64,000 nucleotides of DNA from JBCCCJ01 sp039029315. Its GTDB lineage: Bacteria > Bacteroidota > Bacteroidia > J057. Under the pieces are notes generated by a model. It saw nothing but the letters and a program-made list of their open reading frames with translations, was not told where the DNA came from and did no database searches. The translations under genes were made by a program, and so were the position numbers. Below, piece by piece: positions 27,501 through 34,762 of the stretch (positions are counted from its first letter, which is position 1; the number at the start of each line of letters is the position of its first letter). The stretch covers positions 51,427-115,426 of the forward strand of contig JBCCGK010000026.1 of the NCBI GenBank assembly GCA_039029315.1, given 5' to 3'.

Positions 27501-28193
27501 AGCAGCTTCTGTGAACTGGACTCTGTCCATTTATGGGCGACAAAACCGACACATGGGATCGGCACCTGGCAATTTGTGAGTGGGACAGGCTCGCTCACTG
27601 ATGTTGCCTTGCCTCAAACATTGATTCGTTCCCTTGATTATGGTCTGACTGAATTGAGTTGGGTAGTCCAATTGTGCGAACAATCCAGCAGAGACAGTCT
27701 GACTCTGTATCGATTTGCACAACCTGACATCCCAGTCATTTCACTCAGCGGAACTGACAGTCTTCACGCCAGCGAAACAGGGACCAGCTATGAATGGTAC
27801 CTCAATGGGGTCCTATTGTCAGATAGTAGCCAGACCATTGTTGCAAGTCAGCAGGGGGAGTATCAGGTCAGGGTCATCAATGGTCCATGTGAATCAGCAC
27901 TGTCTGGCTCTTATTTATTCCAACTCATGGGGAATTCAGAATTCTCCCAGACACGATTTGAGATCTATCCCAATCCAAGTTCTGGCCTGTTCCAGATCCA
28001 GACGTTTTCTCCCATACAAGCAGAACAGGCATGGAGGGTGTATGATTCAAAAGGAATCCTATGCACCACAAGGCAGGTTCTGATTACATCTGAAGCGCAA
28101 CGGATTGAGTGGGATTTGTCCTTCTTGCCCAATGGAATATACCTGATCCAGATAGGTGAATGGGGAAGTCAGAAACTCGTGATCCAACACTGA
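24519..28193 (+). CDS. Large T9SS-secreted protein with SBBP repeats
   Basis: A 1224-residue protein from ATG 24519 (TTG 24504 is also in frame). Signal peptide: MKHLFSLQILCFLFFCCSSSLTLGQ. Residues about 30-480 contain several SBBP beta-propeller-like repeats (DITADSLGNLYVIGYF, SITLHPNGQVYIAGFF, VTCDSAGNIYATGGYG, MEYDEAGNLYICGSF, FVSRPDGNIYIAGYS). Later comes a Bacteroidota fibronectin/DUF11-like module (GSYDPNDKLATPIG...YRIRFQNTGNDTAFKVVLVDSL...YNSADIYFDFNPPI). Around 1000-1150 there are Ig-like domains, and the last 75 residues form a type A sorting domain (FEIYPNPSSG...GIYLIQIG). It is probably a cell-surface or released protein; no enzyme motif was found. Confidence 0.87.
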   Translation: MKHLFSLQILCFLFFCCSSSLTLGQAPSGIWNWAKLEGSANQERAVDITADSLGNLYVIGYFDNSFQWGNVTLVSSGSFDFFLAKLDPLGNPQWIVTEGGSSVDIAHSITLHPNGQVYIAGFFQGTAQIGTQSLSSTGGSDAFVAVYDTAGNFVQAFSGGGSGDDSFYNIEISPDSNLIMGGFFTEGSSGASFDTLTINDNPGNTVRFPIVTKYSPQGNIIWAEYGVSAGAGQIRSVTCDSAGNIYATGGYGTKLVWDTDSIVPPWNTGTFISKISNDGQLEWLSGGGGPNGSFGFDVVINPQNQPQLIASLVHGYGTFDGVQIGSQGVNNAPELLLLTYDSTGTLIDHLLFGSEHAYPSRMEYDEAGNLYICGSFGWDFLLNNQVILTNLDSEDGFILKLDPTDSLLMINATFGVLAHEILGFVSRPDGNIYIAGYSETTTVFGDSLSSNFLKVTNNGDYDIMLAAISDTTVPPQGSNIIRGRVFLDGNQNCSIDPEDLALKNRLVRADPGPHWGVTDNSGYYEIQTGPGNFQVRQQLGPYLDQFITPLCPTNPPYHMASFSGFMDTTMSLDFANQADTCYAIEVDVASTSRRLCFQNLTTILYRNLGFGHAPNAIIHLKLPAHVILLQSDSTYQQLPDSTYVFPLGDLPPGFQGHISIIDSVVCGNPVDLIGLAQCTEVWATPVGTCIEPDSAWSGADLAVSATCHYGVGSFHIVNQGSGDMNDSVAYRVYKNTLLLFQDKLKLNAGDSLSFQLAAHGAFLRVEVDQVPLHPTSTQESVDLQGCYIPTGPSDPSAPPPSSMALLNTQNDREPERRIDCMIITGSYDPNDKLATPIGRTLLHIVPTHTPIHYRIRFQNTGNDTAFKVVLVDSLSPFLDPASLVFGASSHPVQYSVSGQGSAVLTFTFDNILLPDSTTDPLGSQGFVSFTVSPFSSNPEPTIVYNSADIYFDFNPPIHTNTVFHTFWDTTFSQIDPTQVEFCTGNPSQAIAGVDSSFCELDSVHLWATKPTHGIGTWQFVSGTGSLTDVALPQTLIRSLDYGLTELSWVVQLCEQSSRDSLTLYRFAQPDIPVISLSGTDSLHASETGTSYEWYLNGVLLSDSSQTIVASQQGEYQVRVINGPCESALSGSYLFQLMGNSEFSQTRFEIYPNPSSGLFQIQTFSPIQAEQAWRVYDSKGILCTTRQVLITSEAQRIEWDLSFLPNGIYLIQIGEWGSQKLVIQH

Positions 28194-28214
28194 TCATCAG
28201 ATTCCATCAGCTTA

Positions 28215-28394
28215 GGGACAGCAAGAAGATTAAGAAATCTGGCTTGATTTTTCTTTCACCTTGAGATTTTTGGATTTTGGGAATCTGAGGGCGTCATTTT
28301 TTCTTGAAATACGTCAGTATTCCTCAAAAAAATTCCTTCTCAGAACCCAAAAATCCTGTCTTCTCCCGGCGAAGGCCAAAATCAAGACAGTTTC
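28215..28394. repeat. Diverged imperfect palindrome, probable relative of the GAGACTG elements
   Basis: About 180 bp between two convergent genes. Ends are TTA-GGGACAGC and GACAGTTTC-TAA. The two arms match imperfectly when inverted (CTTGATTTT, GATTTTTGG, TTCTGAGAAGGAA-like against GGGAATCTGAGGG, then ATTTTTT-TTGA), with a central ATACGTCAGTAT. The last base is part of the gluQ stop codon (TAG on the minus strand). It resembles the GAGACTG family in size, ends and position but is clearly older or a separate subtype. Confidence 0.45.
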
Positions 28395-29311
28395 TAAGAA
28401 AATCTCTTGTTGTCCGTGAGTTGCTCAAGCAACTGGGAGGGACTTTCTACCGGGGATAGTCCCAACCATTGACCCACTTGTCGATACACCAAAGCCGATG
28501 ACTGCTTGTTTTGTCTATAGGTTCGAACTGCCATCGCCCCTTTTGATTTAGACAGTTTGTGTCCCGCCGAGGTGAGCAAAAGGGGGTGATGGTGCCATTG
28601 GATTTGGAGGAAAGCAGACGCATTCAGTTGTCTGGCCAAAAATAACTGTGCAGCTGTGCTGTCCATCAAATCCTCTCCACGGACAATCAGGTTGGTTCCG
28701 AACGCCAGATCATCTACCAAAGAGGCAATCTGGTAGGCAGGAAGTCCATCTTTTCTGTTAATCACAAAATCTCTCATCCTTTGATATAGAGAAACATCCA
28801 CGGCACCGGATAGTTGATCATTCCAGGATATTCGATGACCTTCAGGAATCTTGATTCTGGTGGCTGTTCCTTCGGCATCTGAAGCCAATCCCAGGGACCG
28901 GCAACTTCCTGGATATTGCCCATCAAGGCTATTGGCAGCAATTTCCTTTCGGGAGCACCTACAGCCAAACGCCAGTCCCGACTCCCACAATTGTTGGACA
29001 ACTTGCTTATATAGAGGAATTCTGAGTTGTTGGGAAAACATGTGCTGATGCTCACCAACAGAAGTTGGTCCATCGTCCCAATCCAGGCCTAGCCAATCCA
29101 GGGTAAAGAAGATATCATCCAGATACTCAGGCCGAAGCCGTTGGGCGTCCAGATCATCAATTCGAAGCCTTAATCGTCCTCTTTTTGATCGAATGATGGC
29201 CCAGCAGAGGACAAAATTGCACGCATTTCCCAGGTGCAAAAAACCACTGGGAGTCGGAGCTAATCGGGAAATCCACTCACTCATAGATTCGATTGGCAAG
29301 GGTTCCTTCAC
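28394..29311 (-). CDS. gluQ: Glutamyl-Q tRNA(Asp) synthetase
   Basis: A 305-residue truncated glutamyl-tRNA synthetase lacking the anticodon-binding domain. Motifs: RLAPTPSGFLHLGNA (HIGH region), LRIDDLDAQR, the zinc-site pattern FGCRCSRKEI...YPGSC, LIVRGEDLMDST, and HKLSKSKGA (KMSKS region). GluQ (YadB) attaches glutamate to queuosine in the anticodon loop of tRNA(Asp). The length and the CxC...Y...C site favour GluQ over a full GluRS. The first ATG is at 29311, but MSEWISRLAP at 29284 would also be acceptable. The stop codon overlaps the end of the palindrome at 28215-28394. Confidence 0.9.
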   Translation of the reverse strand: MKEPLPIESMSEWISRLAPTPSGFLHLGNACNFVLCWAIIRSKRGRLRLRIDDLDAQRLRPEYLDDIFFTLDWLGLDWDDGPTSVGEHQHMFSQQLRIPLYKQVVQQLWESGLAFGCRCSRKEIAANSLDGQYPGSCRSLGLASDAEGTATRIKIPEGHRISWNDQLSGAVDVSLYQRMRDFVINRKDGLPAYQIASLVDDLAFGTNLIVRGEDLMDSTAAQLFLARQLNASAFLQIQWHHHPLLLTSAGHKLSKSKGAMAVRTYRQNKQSSALVYRQVGQWLGLSPVESPSQLLEQLTDNKRFS

Positions 29312-29496
29312 AACATCAAACTAAATTAAACAATTAGCAATTTTAACCTATGAAAAAATCAGGGGTTCTTTTCACTTCGGAATGCAACCCTCAGTTTATT
29401 ATATTAGTCCTTCGAATGAATAAGTAAGCCACATAAGGCAAATTTGATAAAATTTTCTTTTCACTTCTAGCATCACGAGAAAAGATCCCCGCTACT

Positions 29497-31563
29497 ATGA
29501 GATGTATGTACACCCTTTTCGTCAGTCTTTTCCTCCTTGTAGGCTGTCTCCACGCACAATCAGATCGGAATTCCGTTCAGATTCATATCAACAAGGATGG
29601 CAATGGCTCTTCTATCGTCATTGATGACAATGAAATCTTTGTAGATGGTGTCAACCTTCAGGAAATCATGGAAGAAGTACAAGATGCTCTCCCACGAAAC
29701 CTCAAGGACAAAATCGTCATCACATATGAAGGTGAAGAACCTGAGACCTATGAACGCAACGGGTTCAATTACAATTGGAATCAAGGGAACCAAAACAATA
29801 ATTGGACAGGTCGCCCATTGATGGGGGTATATCTCGGAGGAGATGGCCCGAATGATCGCAATGACTGTGCCTGTGGCGTCCGAGTCAGCAAAGTTACCCG
29901 TGGTGGTGGCGCAGAGCAAGCAGGAATCCGTTCAGGAGACCGTATCACCTTCATTGATGATTATGAAATCAATAGCGAAGATGATCTTGTTCGCGTTAAG
30001 CGAAACTATAAGCCTGGTGATCGCGTCAGAGTTGATTATCTGAGAGGTGGTCAGATGTATGTAACCAATCTAACCTTCCAGGGAGAAAAAAGAGTTGCTG
30101 TTCGCCCCTCTCCTTCTCCAAGTCCTTCGCCCTCTCCATCTCCCTCTCCTTCTCCCAGAGTGTCTGGCGGGAAAGCATACCTAGGTGTCTATCCAGCAAG
30201 TATTTCTTCTTCTAAAGCCAGTTGCATGGGAATCTCTACCAAAGATGGGGTATACCTCAATGGTGTAACTTCTCATGGAGGTGCCAAAGCTGCCGGCTTG
30301 CAAAAAGGCGATGTTGTTGGGGAACTGAATGGAGAACGATTGAGTGGAACTTCTGATCTGACAAGAGCTCTGGCTCGATACAGCGCAGGAGACAGGATCA
30401 GTGTTCGATATTTCAGAGATGGAAATTGGAGAACTACGACTGTAACACTTGGAAATAAAAATGGAATTGCTGGATTTGTCCAGTCTCCAAGAGCTCCACA
30501 GGCTCCTCGCGCTCCACGTGCCCCAAGAGCTTACAGCCGTGATGCAAAAGCATATTTGGGCGTAACTCTGGATGATGTTCGCGGAACAGGTGTTGAAATC
30601 AGCAATGTCTCTAGCAATACTGCTGCGTCGGTTGCTGGTCTTCGAAGCGGGGATGTTATTATCTTGATGGACAATGAAGAGATTGACGATTATGATGATC
30701 TCCGGGATGTCATGCAGTCTCATCGTGCTGGCGATAGAATCTGGATAGGATATATTCGAAATGATAAACCTTCAAGAGTCCTGGTAACTCTCGGCGAAAA
30801 AGGTGTTCCAATGTATGCTGATCAAGCACAAGAAAGGGAATGGACTGATGCACGTGAGCTACAGGAACGAGCCAGAGAAGAAGCCAACCGAGCCAGAGAA
30901 GAGGCTGCAAGAGCGAGAGAACGTGCCAACAGAGAAAGAGAGCAGCTGGCTGAGCGTGCTGAGCGTGAAAGAATGGAAGTCGAAAGAGCAAGAATTGAAG
31001 CGGAAAGAGAGCGTCTTCAAATGGAGCAGGAACGTCTCCGTGAAGAGCAGGAAAGACTCTCCAGAGAGCGGGAAAGAATGGAAAGAGAAAGCCGCGACAA
31101 TCGCGACTACAGAGACAGAGACTACAATCGCGACCGAGAATACACACGTGCTCCTCGTCGGGATGACAGCAGAGATCTCGCTTTTGCTCCCAGACCTACA
31201 CGCGGAAATGACGAACTTGGTGTTGCAGATCGCTTGATCCAGGAAATCGAAGGCCGCAGAACGGATGACAACGTTCTTCGTAGCTATATCGAGAATCCTA
31301 CTCTCAATATCCGGGACTTTGAAGTATTCCCTAACCCTAATCAGGGACGATTCAGACTGGCATTTGAGACAGAGGAGCGTGGAGAGATTCGCATCTATAT
31401 CCTCAACAACAAAGGAGAGCAGGTCTATCAGGAAGTCCTGGTGAATTTCCTCGGTCGATACGATAGCGATATCGATATGACACGCAGAATTTCTCCTGGC
31501 ACATACTATATCATGCTGGTACAGGATGAGCGAGTCATGGTAGAACCTCTCGAAGTCAACTAA
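29497..31563 (+). CDS. Triple-PDZ secreted protein with T9SS sorting domain
   Basis: A 688-residue protein with signal peptide MRCMYTLFVSLFLLVGCLHA. Three PDZ domains occur at about 105-200 (GVYLG...AGIRSGDRITFID), 226-320 (AYLGVYP...AAGLQKGDVVGELNG) and 349-440 (AYLGVTL...VAGLRSGDVIILMDN). PDZ1 and PDZ2 are joined by an uninterrupted Pro-Ser linker, PDZ2 and PDZ3 by an APRAPRAPRA linker. Residues about 445-560 are almost entirely Arg/Glu/Ala (RAREEANRAREEAARARER), a long charged helix or coiled coil, then a D/R/Y-rich stretch and a type A sorting domain (FEVFPNPNQGRF...GTYYIMLV). No protease domain is present. It looks like a surface scaffold protein binding C-terminal peptides. A terminator follows. 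Confidence 0.88.
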   Translation: MRCMYTLFVSLFLLVGCLHAQSDRNSVQIHINKDGNGSSIVIDDNEIFVDGVNLQEIMEEVQDALPRNLKDKIVITYEGEEPETYERNGFNYNWNQGNQNNNWTGRPLMGVYLGGDGPNDRNDCACGVRVSKVTRGGGAEQAGIRSGDRITFIDDYEINSEDDLVRVKRNYKPGDRVRVDYLRGGQMYVTNLTFQGEKRVAVRPSPSPSPSPSPSPSPSPRVSGGKAYLGVYPASISSSKASCMGISTKDGVYLNGVTSHGGAKAAGLQKGDVVGELNGERLSGTSDLTRALARYSAGDRISVRYFRDGNWRTTTVTLGNKNGIAGFVQSPRAPQAPRAPRAPRAYSRDAKAYLGVTLDDVRGTGVEISNVSSNTAASVAGLRSGDVIILMDNEEIDDYDDLRDVMQSHRAGDRIWIGYIRNDKPSRVLVTLGEKGVPMYADQAQEREWTDARELQERAREEANRAREEAARARERANREREQLAERAERERMEVERARIEAERERLQMEQERLREEQERLSRERERMERESRDNRDYRDRDYNRDREYTRAPRRDDSRDLAFAPRPTRGNDELGVADRLIQEIEGRRTDDNVLRSYIENPTLNIRDFEVFPNPNQGRFRLAFETEERGEIRIYILNNKGEQVYQEVLVNFLGRYDSDIDMTRRISPGTYYIMLVQDERVMVEPLEVN
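30106..30156 (+). repeat. Pro-Ser codon repeat in the PDZ protein
   Basis: Seventeen codons encode strictly alternating proline and serine (nine Pro, eight Ser). The serine and proline codons vary (CCT, CCA, CCC; TCT, AGT, TCG), so the repeat is kept at protein level and is not a simple hexanucleotide slippage tract. Confidence 0.9.
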
Positions 31564-31590
31564 GCACAGTATATTCAACCATATACACAT

Positions 31591-31622
31591 GGTCTCTTCC
31601 AACTTGGGAGAGGCCTTTTTTT
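31591..31622 (+). terminator. Terminator after the PDZ protein
   Basis: GGTCTCTTCC (31591-31600), loop AACTT, GGGAGAGGCC (31605-31614) form a 10-bp stem including two G-T pairs, followed by seven or more T residues. It starts 28 nt after the stop codon. Confidence 0.85.
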
Positions 31623-31845
31623 GTATCTATCTGTCAGTTGTGAAAATCTCCTGCAACCAGAATGTATGATTCGTCCCTGAAATGTAGCTAAAAATGGATA
31701 TCAGAGGGGATCGTAGAATCGTCAGGATTAACAGAGCATTTGGAAAGAGGAAATGAGGAATTTTGCTTCTCACCTCAGGCTGTAAGTTTGACTTTGTCCA
31801 TTATTTATAGGAGAAAAATCCTCCCATATGCTCTGGAAACGGTAA

Positions 31846-31928
31846 GAGATTGTTTGAACATCTGTCACTTATTTTTTGTATGCGTCTTTTTTCCTTATCG
31901 TACAGCTTTTTTTGTTCTCATAGTGGTA
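31846..31928. mobile_element. GAGACTG-type element, half copy (copy 3)
   Basis: Begins TAA-GAGATTGTTTGAAC and reads through to GTTCTCATAGTGGTA, where similarity stops. About 68 of 78 bases match the inverted right half of copy 1 (20211-20288). It therefore ends at the central hairpin of the full element and lacks the other half. It lies 24 nt from the 3' end of the minus-strand gene at 31953. Confidence 0.65.
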
Positions 31929-31952
31929 TACGATTCATTCCTATTTCTCTGT

Positions 31953-32771
31953 TTACTCTATCCGCCTGATTCCCGTTTTGGGATCTACTTGAAGAATATT
32001 CCAGTGATCAAACCCTAACAGAATTCCACTTACCTCAACTGGATCTGCCACAACATCCAACACCTCTTTTCCAATAGCCTCACCTTTTGGACCTCGGAGC
32101 AGATAAGCTTCTTTTTGACCCACTTCATTTGTTACCATTAAAATAGGCGGAATCCCACCAGAGATACATCGAATCGCACAAGAGCGGTGAGGCTTTCCTT
32201 CTCCAGGTTTCATCGTTCCAAAATAGCATTTGGAATCTACAATTTCGCCAGTGAGAGATACCTCCCCTTTGGAGTGGAGTTTGGGGGTAACATGATTCGG
32301 ATCATCATTGGGAATCATCGCTTGTATATCTAGCAGAGAGGCTTCATTCTTACTCAACTCAAACATCGTCTTGCCATCGCGATAATCAAGGGTTCCTTCC
32401 AGCGTCAATAGCACTTCGCTCAGACCTTTTCCATGTTGAGTCTTAACTCGTTCAGCAATGGCTTCCAGATCTTTTTCTGCTCCAAACTTGCCAAAACTCA
32501 TTAATAATACTGTTTGGCTGGGGATCACGCCTTGTGCATCCGGTGTACCCAATATCCGCATACTGGGTACAGGGTCCATGAATACGACTCCTTGAAGCTT
32601 GGTCAGAGATCCCAATTCATAGGTCCCCGTAGAAAATCCTCGCTGACTCAGAACAACCAGTGCCCCAATTACAGGAAGGGCGATCCCCACTATCCACACA
32701 AACCGACTCACATTCTTCCTGAAAGTGGGTGGCATGTCTTCGGTATACCCGACAAAAAATTCATCTTTCAT
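31953..32771 (-). CDS. Membrane-anchored protein with conserved Cys/His motif, third main gene of the Rieske operon
   Basis: A 272-residue protein with one membrane helix (about 24-42, RFVWIVGIALPVIGALVVL) and an extracytoplasmic remainder. At about 182-205 it has C-YFGTMKPGEGKPHRSC-AIRC, a spacing of three cysteines and one histidine that could bind a metal or haem, followed by GGIPPILMV. I know of similar motifs only in uncharacterised proteins. The gene lies downstream of the ferric-reductase/Rieske fusion; the 117-nt gap between them is filled by a possible 37-residue frame. A role in the same electron-transfer pathway is inferred from the operon. Confidence 0.65.
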   Translation of the reverse strand: MKDEFFVGYTEDMPPTFRKNVSRFVWIVGIALPVIGALVVLSQRGFSTGTYELGSLTKLQGVVFMDPVPSMRILGTPDAQGVIPSQTVLLMSFGKFGAEKDLEAIAERVKTQHGKGLSEVLLTLEGTLDYRDGKTMFELSKNEASLLDIQAMIPNDDPNHVTPKLHSKGEVSLTGEIVDSKCYFGTMKPGEGKPHRSCAIRCISGGIPPILMVTNEVGQKEAYLLRGPKGEAIGKEVLDVVADPVEVSGILLGFDHWNILQVDPKTGIRRIE

Positions 32772-32773
32772 GA

Positions 32774-32887
32774 CTACTCTTTATGGCTATTGTTGATAAT
32801 GGCGACCTTTGTTGCATATCTTCTTGCTTCTTCAGTGCTGACCCATACATGTTCATGTCCAACAAGCAAAGCATTGACAATTGTCAG
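32774..32887 (-). CDS. Possible 37-residue protein between Rieske fusion and Cys/His protein genes
   Basis: The minus-strand frame ending in TAG at 32774-32776 reads TIVNALLVGHEHVWVSTEEA followed by RRYATKVAIINNSHKE. It fills the gap almost exactly, ending 2 nt before the next ATG (32771) and beginning 1 nt from the upstream stop. No ATG is present; a CTG at 32887 would be the first codon, which is unusual. The residue composition is protein-like. It could also be chance, or the remains of a longer gene. Confidence 0.3.
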   Translation of the reverse strand: MTIVNALLVGHEHVWVSTEEARRYATKVAIINNSHKE

Positions 32888-32888
32888 T

Positions 32889-33923
32889 TTATTTCTGATA
32901 CTTCAAGGGTTCGATATATGTACCTTCTGGCCTGGGCTCAGGATGTACCCAAATCATCCCATTTTCAAGCTTGACTTCATAGGTACTGACCTTCTCGTGA
33001 AATGGAGGCGGTGCGCAACCATCTTCCGGCCGATACTCATATCCATGCCAGGGACAGACTATACAGCTATCCACGATCTTCCCTTCACCCAAGGGCCCAT
33101 TCTGATGCTTGCAGACATTGTTTACGGCAGAAATTTTGTCTCCATATCGGAAGACTGCGATGTTTTCCCTCCCCACCAACAGCACCTTGGCTCGTCTATC
33201 CGGGATGTCCTCAACTGCACATACCCGCACAAATCCCTCTTCGGACAAGGTTCCAGCTTCTATTTCTGTCTTGCCTTTCAAGGATGCAAAGACATGCAAA
33301 CCGATGATCGCAACCATTCCAATCCCCAATAGCCCAACCATCAAAAATGATTTCTCTAACTGCACGACCCCTAACATGATATGCATGATCAGCATCGCAT
33401 AACTTACATAGACCAACATATGCAGGGTCTTCCAAACTTTTGGACTCAAATGGTTCAGCCAGAAATCATGACTGCTAGCCGCCATCAAAAAGAGGATCAA
33501 TAATGCAAAAAAACCCAAGACCTGAAAGGGAAAATTGGTCAGCGAATCATAATGGGTATTGGACAGAAACAGAGAAAGAAAAGCATTGGTATCTCCCAGG
33601 GTATGAAATTGAATGATGCTAAAAATCCCGTGAATGGCCGCAATCAAAAACATACTTACCCCCAAATGTCGACGGTTGTACAGCAATGGAAGGAAGCGAT
33701 GATTCAGTCTACAAAGAGGACCGATCATCAAAATAACATGCAACATCAGGATGGCAAGTGTCCCTGTCATTCGAATAATCAGGGTTTCCGGGCTGATGTT
33801 TGGATGAAGAATGAAGTGTCCCAGGATAAAGACCAGAATATAGATCCCCATCAGTAGGCCCATGATTCGATCATATCGCTTCTTGTGGTGGTTCCAGCCA
33901 ATTGCTTGATATTGAAGTCCCAT
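32889..33923 (-). CDS. Ferric-reductase-like membrane protein fused to a Rieske [2Fe-2S] domain
   Basis: A 344-residue protein. The first 230 residues have about six membrane helices and histidines in the pattern of the ferric reductase/YedZ haem-binding family (LHVILMIGPLCRL, HLGVSMFLIAAIHGIF, WKTLHMLVYVSYAMLIMH). The C-terminal part (about 240-335) is a Rieske ferredoxin domain with VNNVCKHQNGPLGEG and SCIVCPWHGYEY, the two Cys-x-His/Cys-x2-His ligand pairs. Electrons would pass between membrane haem and a cytoplasmic or periplasmic iron-sulfur cluster. It is the second gene of a minus-strand operon, 44 nt after the small anchor protein gene. The acceptor is unknown. Confidence 0.88.
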   Translation of the reverse strand: MGLQYQAIGWNHHKKRYDRIMGLLMGIYILVFILGHFILHPNISPETLIIRMTGTLAILMLHVILMIGPLCRLNHRFLPLLYNRRHLGVSMFLIAAIHGIFSIIQFHTLGDTNAFLSLFLSNTHYDSLTNFPFQVLGFFALLILFLMAASSHDFWLNHLSPKVWKTLHMLVYVSYAMLIMHIMLGVVQLEKSFLMVGLLGIGMVAIIGLHVFASLKGKTEIEAGTLSEEGFVRVCAVEDIPDRRAKVLLVGRENIAVFRYGDKISAVNNVCKHQNGPLGEGKIVDSCIVCPWHGYEYRPEDGCAPPPFHEKVSTYEVKLENGMIWVHPEPRPEGTYIEPLKYQK

Positions 33924-33967
33924 ATGTGATACGTACTAGAAAGTGATCCTCAAAGGGGAGGGATTGT

Positions 33968-34414
33968 TTATTCAAAAAAAATTGTTTGTAAGACCTCCTG
34001 TTTGATGCCATCATATAGGACAATCCCGGCAGTAGCCTGATCTGATGGTAGATTAAATCGATATTGACCTGTATGCTCCAACAAGCCAAGTATTGTCCAC
34101 TTTTTGGTTCCGGACGCATCTTGGGCAGGGGTGCTGTAGACCCATGTGGAAGCGGACTGAAGCTCCTGTTGGACCTCAATCAGAATTTGTTTCTCTTTCT
34201 GTCCTGGAGCAGCAAATAGTCCAACTTGAATGCCCTCTCCTGTGCCATCTGCAATTTGTATCGCATTCTGTAACAAAGGAGGATTAGTTCTTGTCAGTTG
34301 GTCTGGGAGTGAGGGGGCAGGTATGGACATCCAGGAAGCTATAAATCCAAGCGGAAGGAGAATCGCCAGGATCATCCAGATTTGTTGGTGTCGTCTGCGG
34401 AGGGTAGGCGTCAT
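33968..34414 (-). CDS. Small membrane-anchored protein, first gene of the Rieske operon
   Basis: A 148-residue protein with a basic N-terminus and one membrane helix (about 13-30, IWMILAILLPLGFIASW), then a soluble beta-rich domain (IQVGLFAAPGQKEKQILIEVQQEL, GTKKWTILGLLEHTGQYRFNLPSD). No cysteine or histidine pattern suggests a cofactor. It opens the operon with the ferric-reductase/Rieske fusion and the Cys/His protein; a likely promoter lies at 34465-34496. Function unknown; an assembly or scaffold role for the redox complex is inferred only from its position. Confidence 0.65.
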   Translation of the reverse strand: MTPTLRRRHQQIWMILAILLPLGFIASWMSIPAPSLPDQLTRTNPPLLQNAIQIADGTGEGIQVGLFAAPGQKEKQILIEVQQELQSASTWVYSTPAQDASGTKKWTILGLLEHTGQYRFNLPSDQATAGIVLYDGIKQEVLQTIFFE

Positions 34415-34464
34415 CTAAGTTAATGAATAAGCAGTTGTCCAATTCATCCACAAAATCAGTGGCT

Positions 34465-34496
34465 TTAAGGTACAAGATGGTCGGGAATTGGACAAA
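34465..34496 (-). promoter_or_regulatory. Possible promoter of the Rieske operon
   Basis: Minus-strand TTTG (34493-34496) is followed after 20 nt by TACCTTAA (34465-34472), six of eight positions of TAnnTTTG. The leader to the ATG at 34414 would be about 45 nt. Confidence 0.4.
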
Positions 34497-34554
34497 TGGC
34501 GATTTCTTCAGGATGGCTTATAATCCCCTCCTATTTAATAATTATTCCCATCAT

Positions 34555-34688
34555 AAGTAAGGGGACACAATTATTTGTGAGGGATATAGTGGGCATAGGG
34601 GAAAAAAGGGAGAACTCTTACCAATCAAGCCATTATATCCTCTATTTCCCTTATACCCAAAATCAACCCTAATATTGTCCACCCACTT
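34555..34688. mobile_element. AAGT-ended 134-bp element, copy A
   Basis: An imperfect palindrome between AAGTAAGGGGACA and TGTCCACCCACTT, with internal GGGATATA/TATATCC pairing and purine/pyrimidine-rich arms. About ten to twelve differences and one gap separate it from copy B at 62997-63131 (roughly 92 percent identity by eye). No open reading frame and no clear target duplication. It occupies the intergenic space before the Rieske operon and after the aldo/keto reductase gene. Confidence 0.75.
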
Positions 34689-34762
34689 ATTTGCTTTGAG
34701 TCAAATCACAAACCAACACGTCCCTGCACATTCATCAGTCGTGAGGCAAGGGGTCGACAATC

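Noticed and set aside
30106..30156. Pro-Ser repeat as a phase-variation (slippage) tract
   Set aside because: The codons differ too much for repeated DNA units, so slippage is unlikely.
31740..32018. 92-residue frame between the PDZ gene and the Rieske operon
   Set aside because: It runs through the half repeat at 31846 and into the 3' end of the minus-strand gene; residues reflect T-rich DNA.
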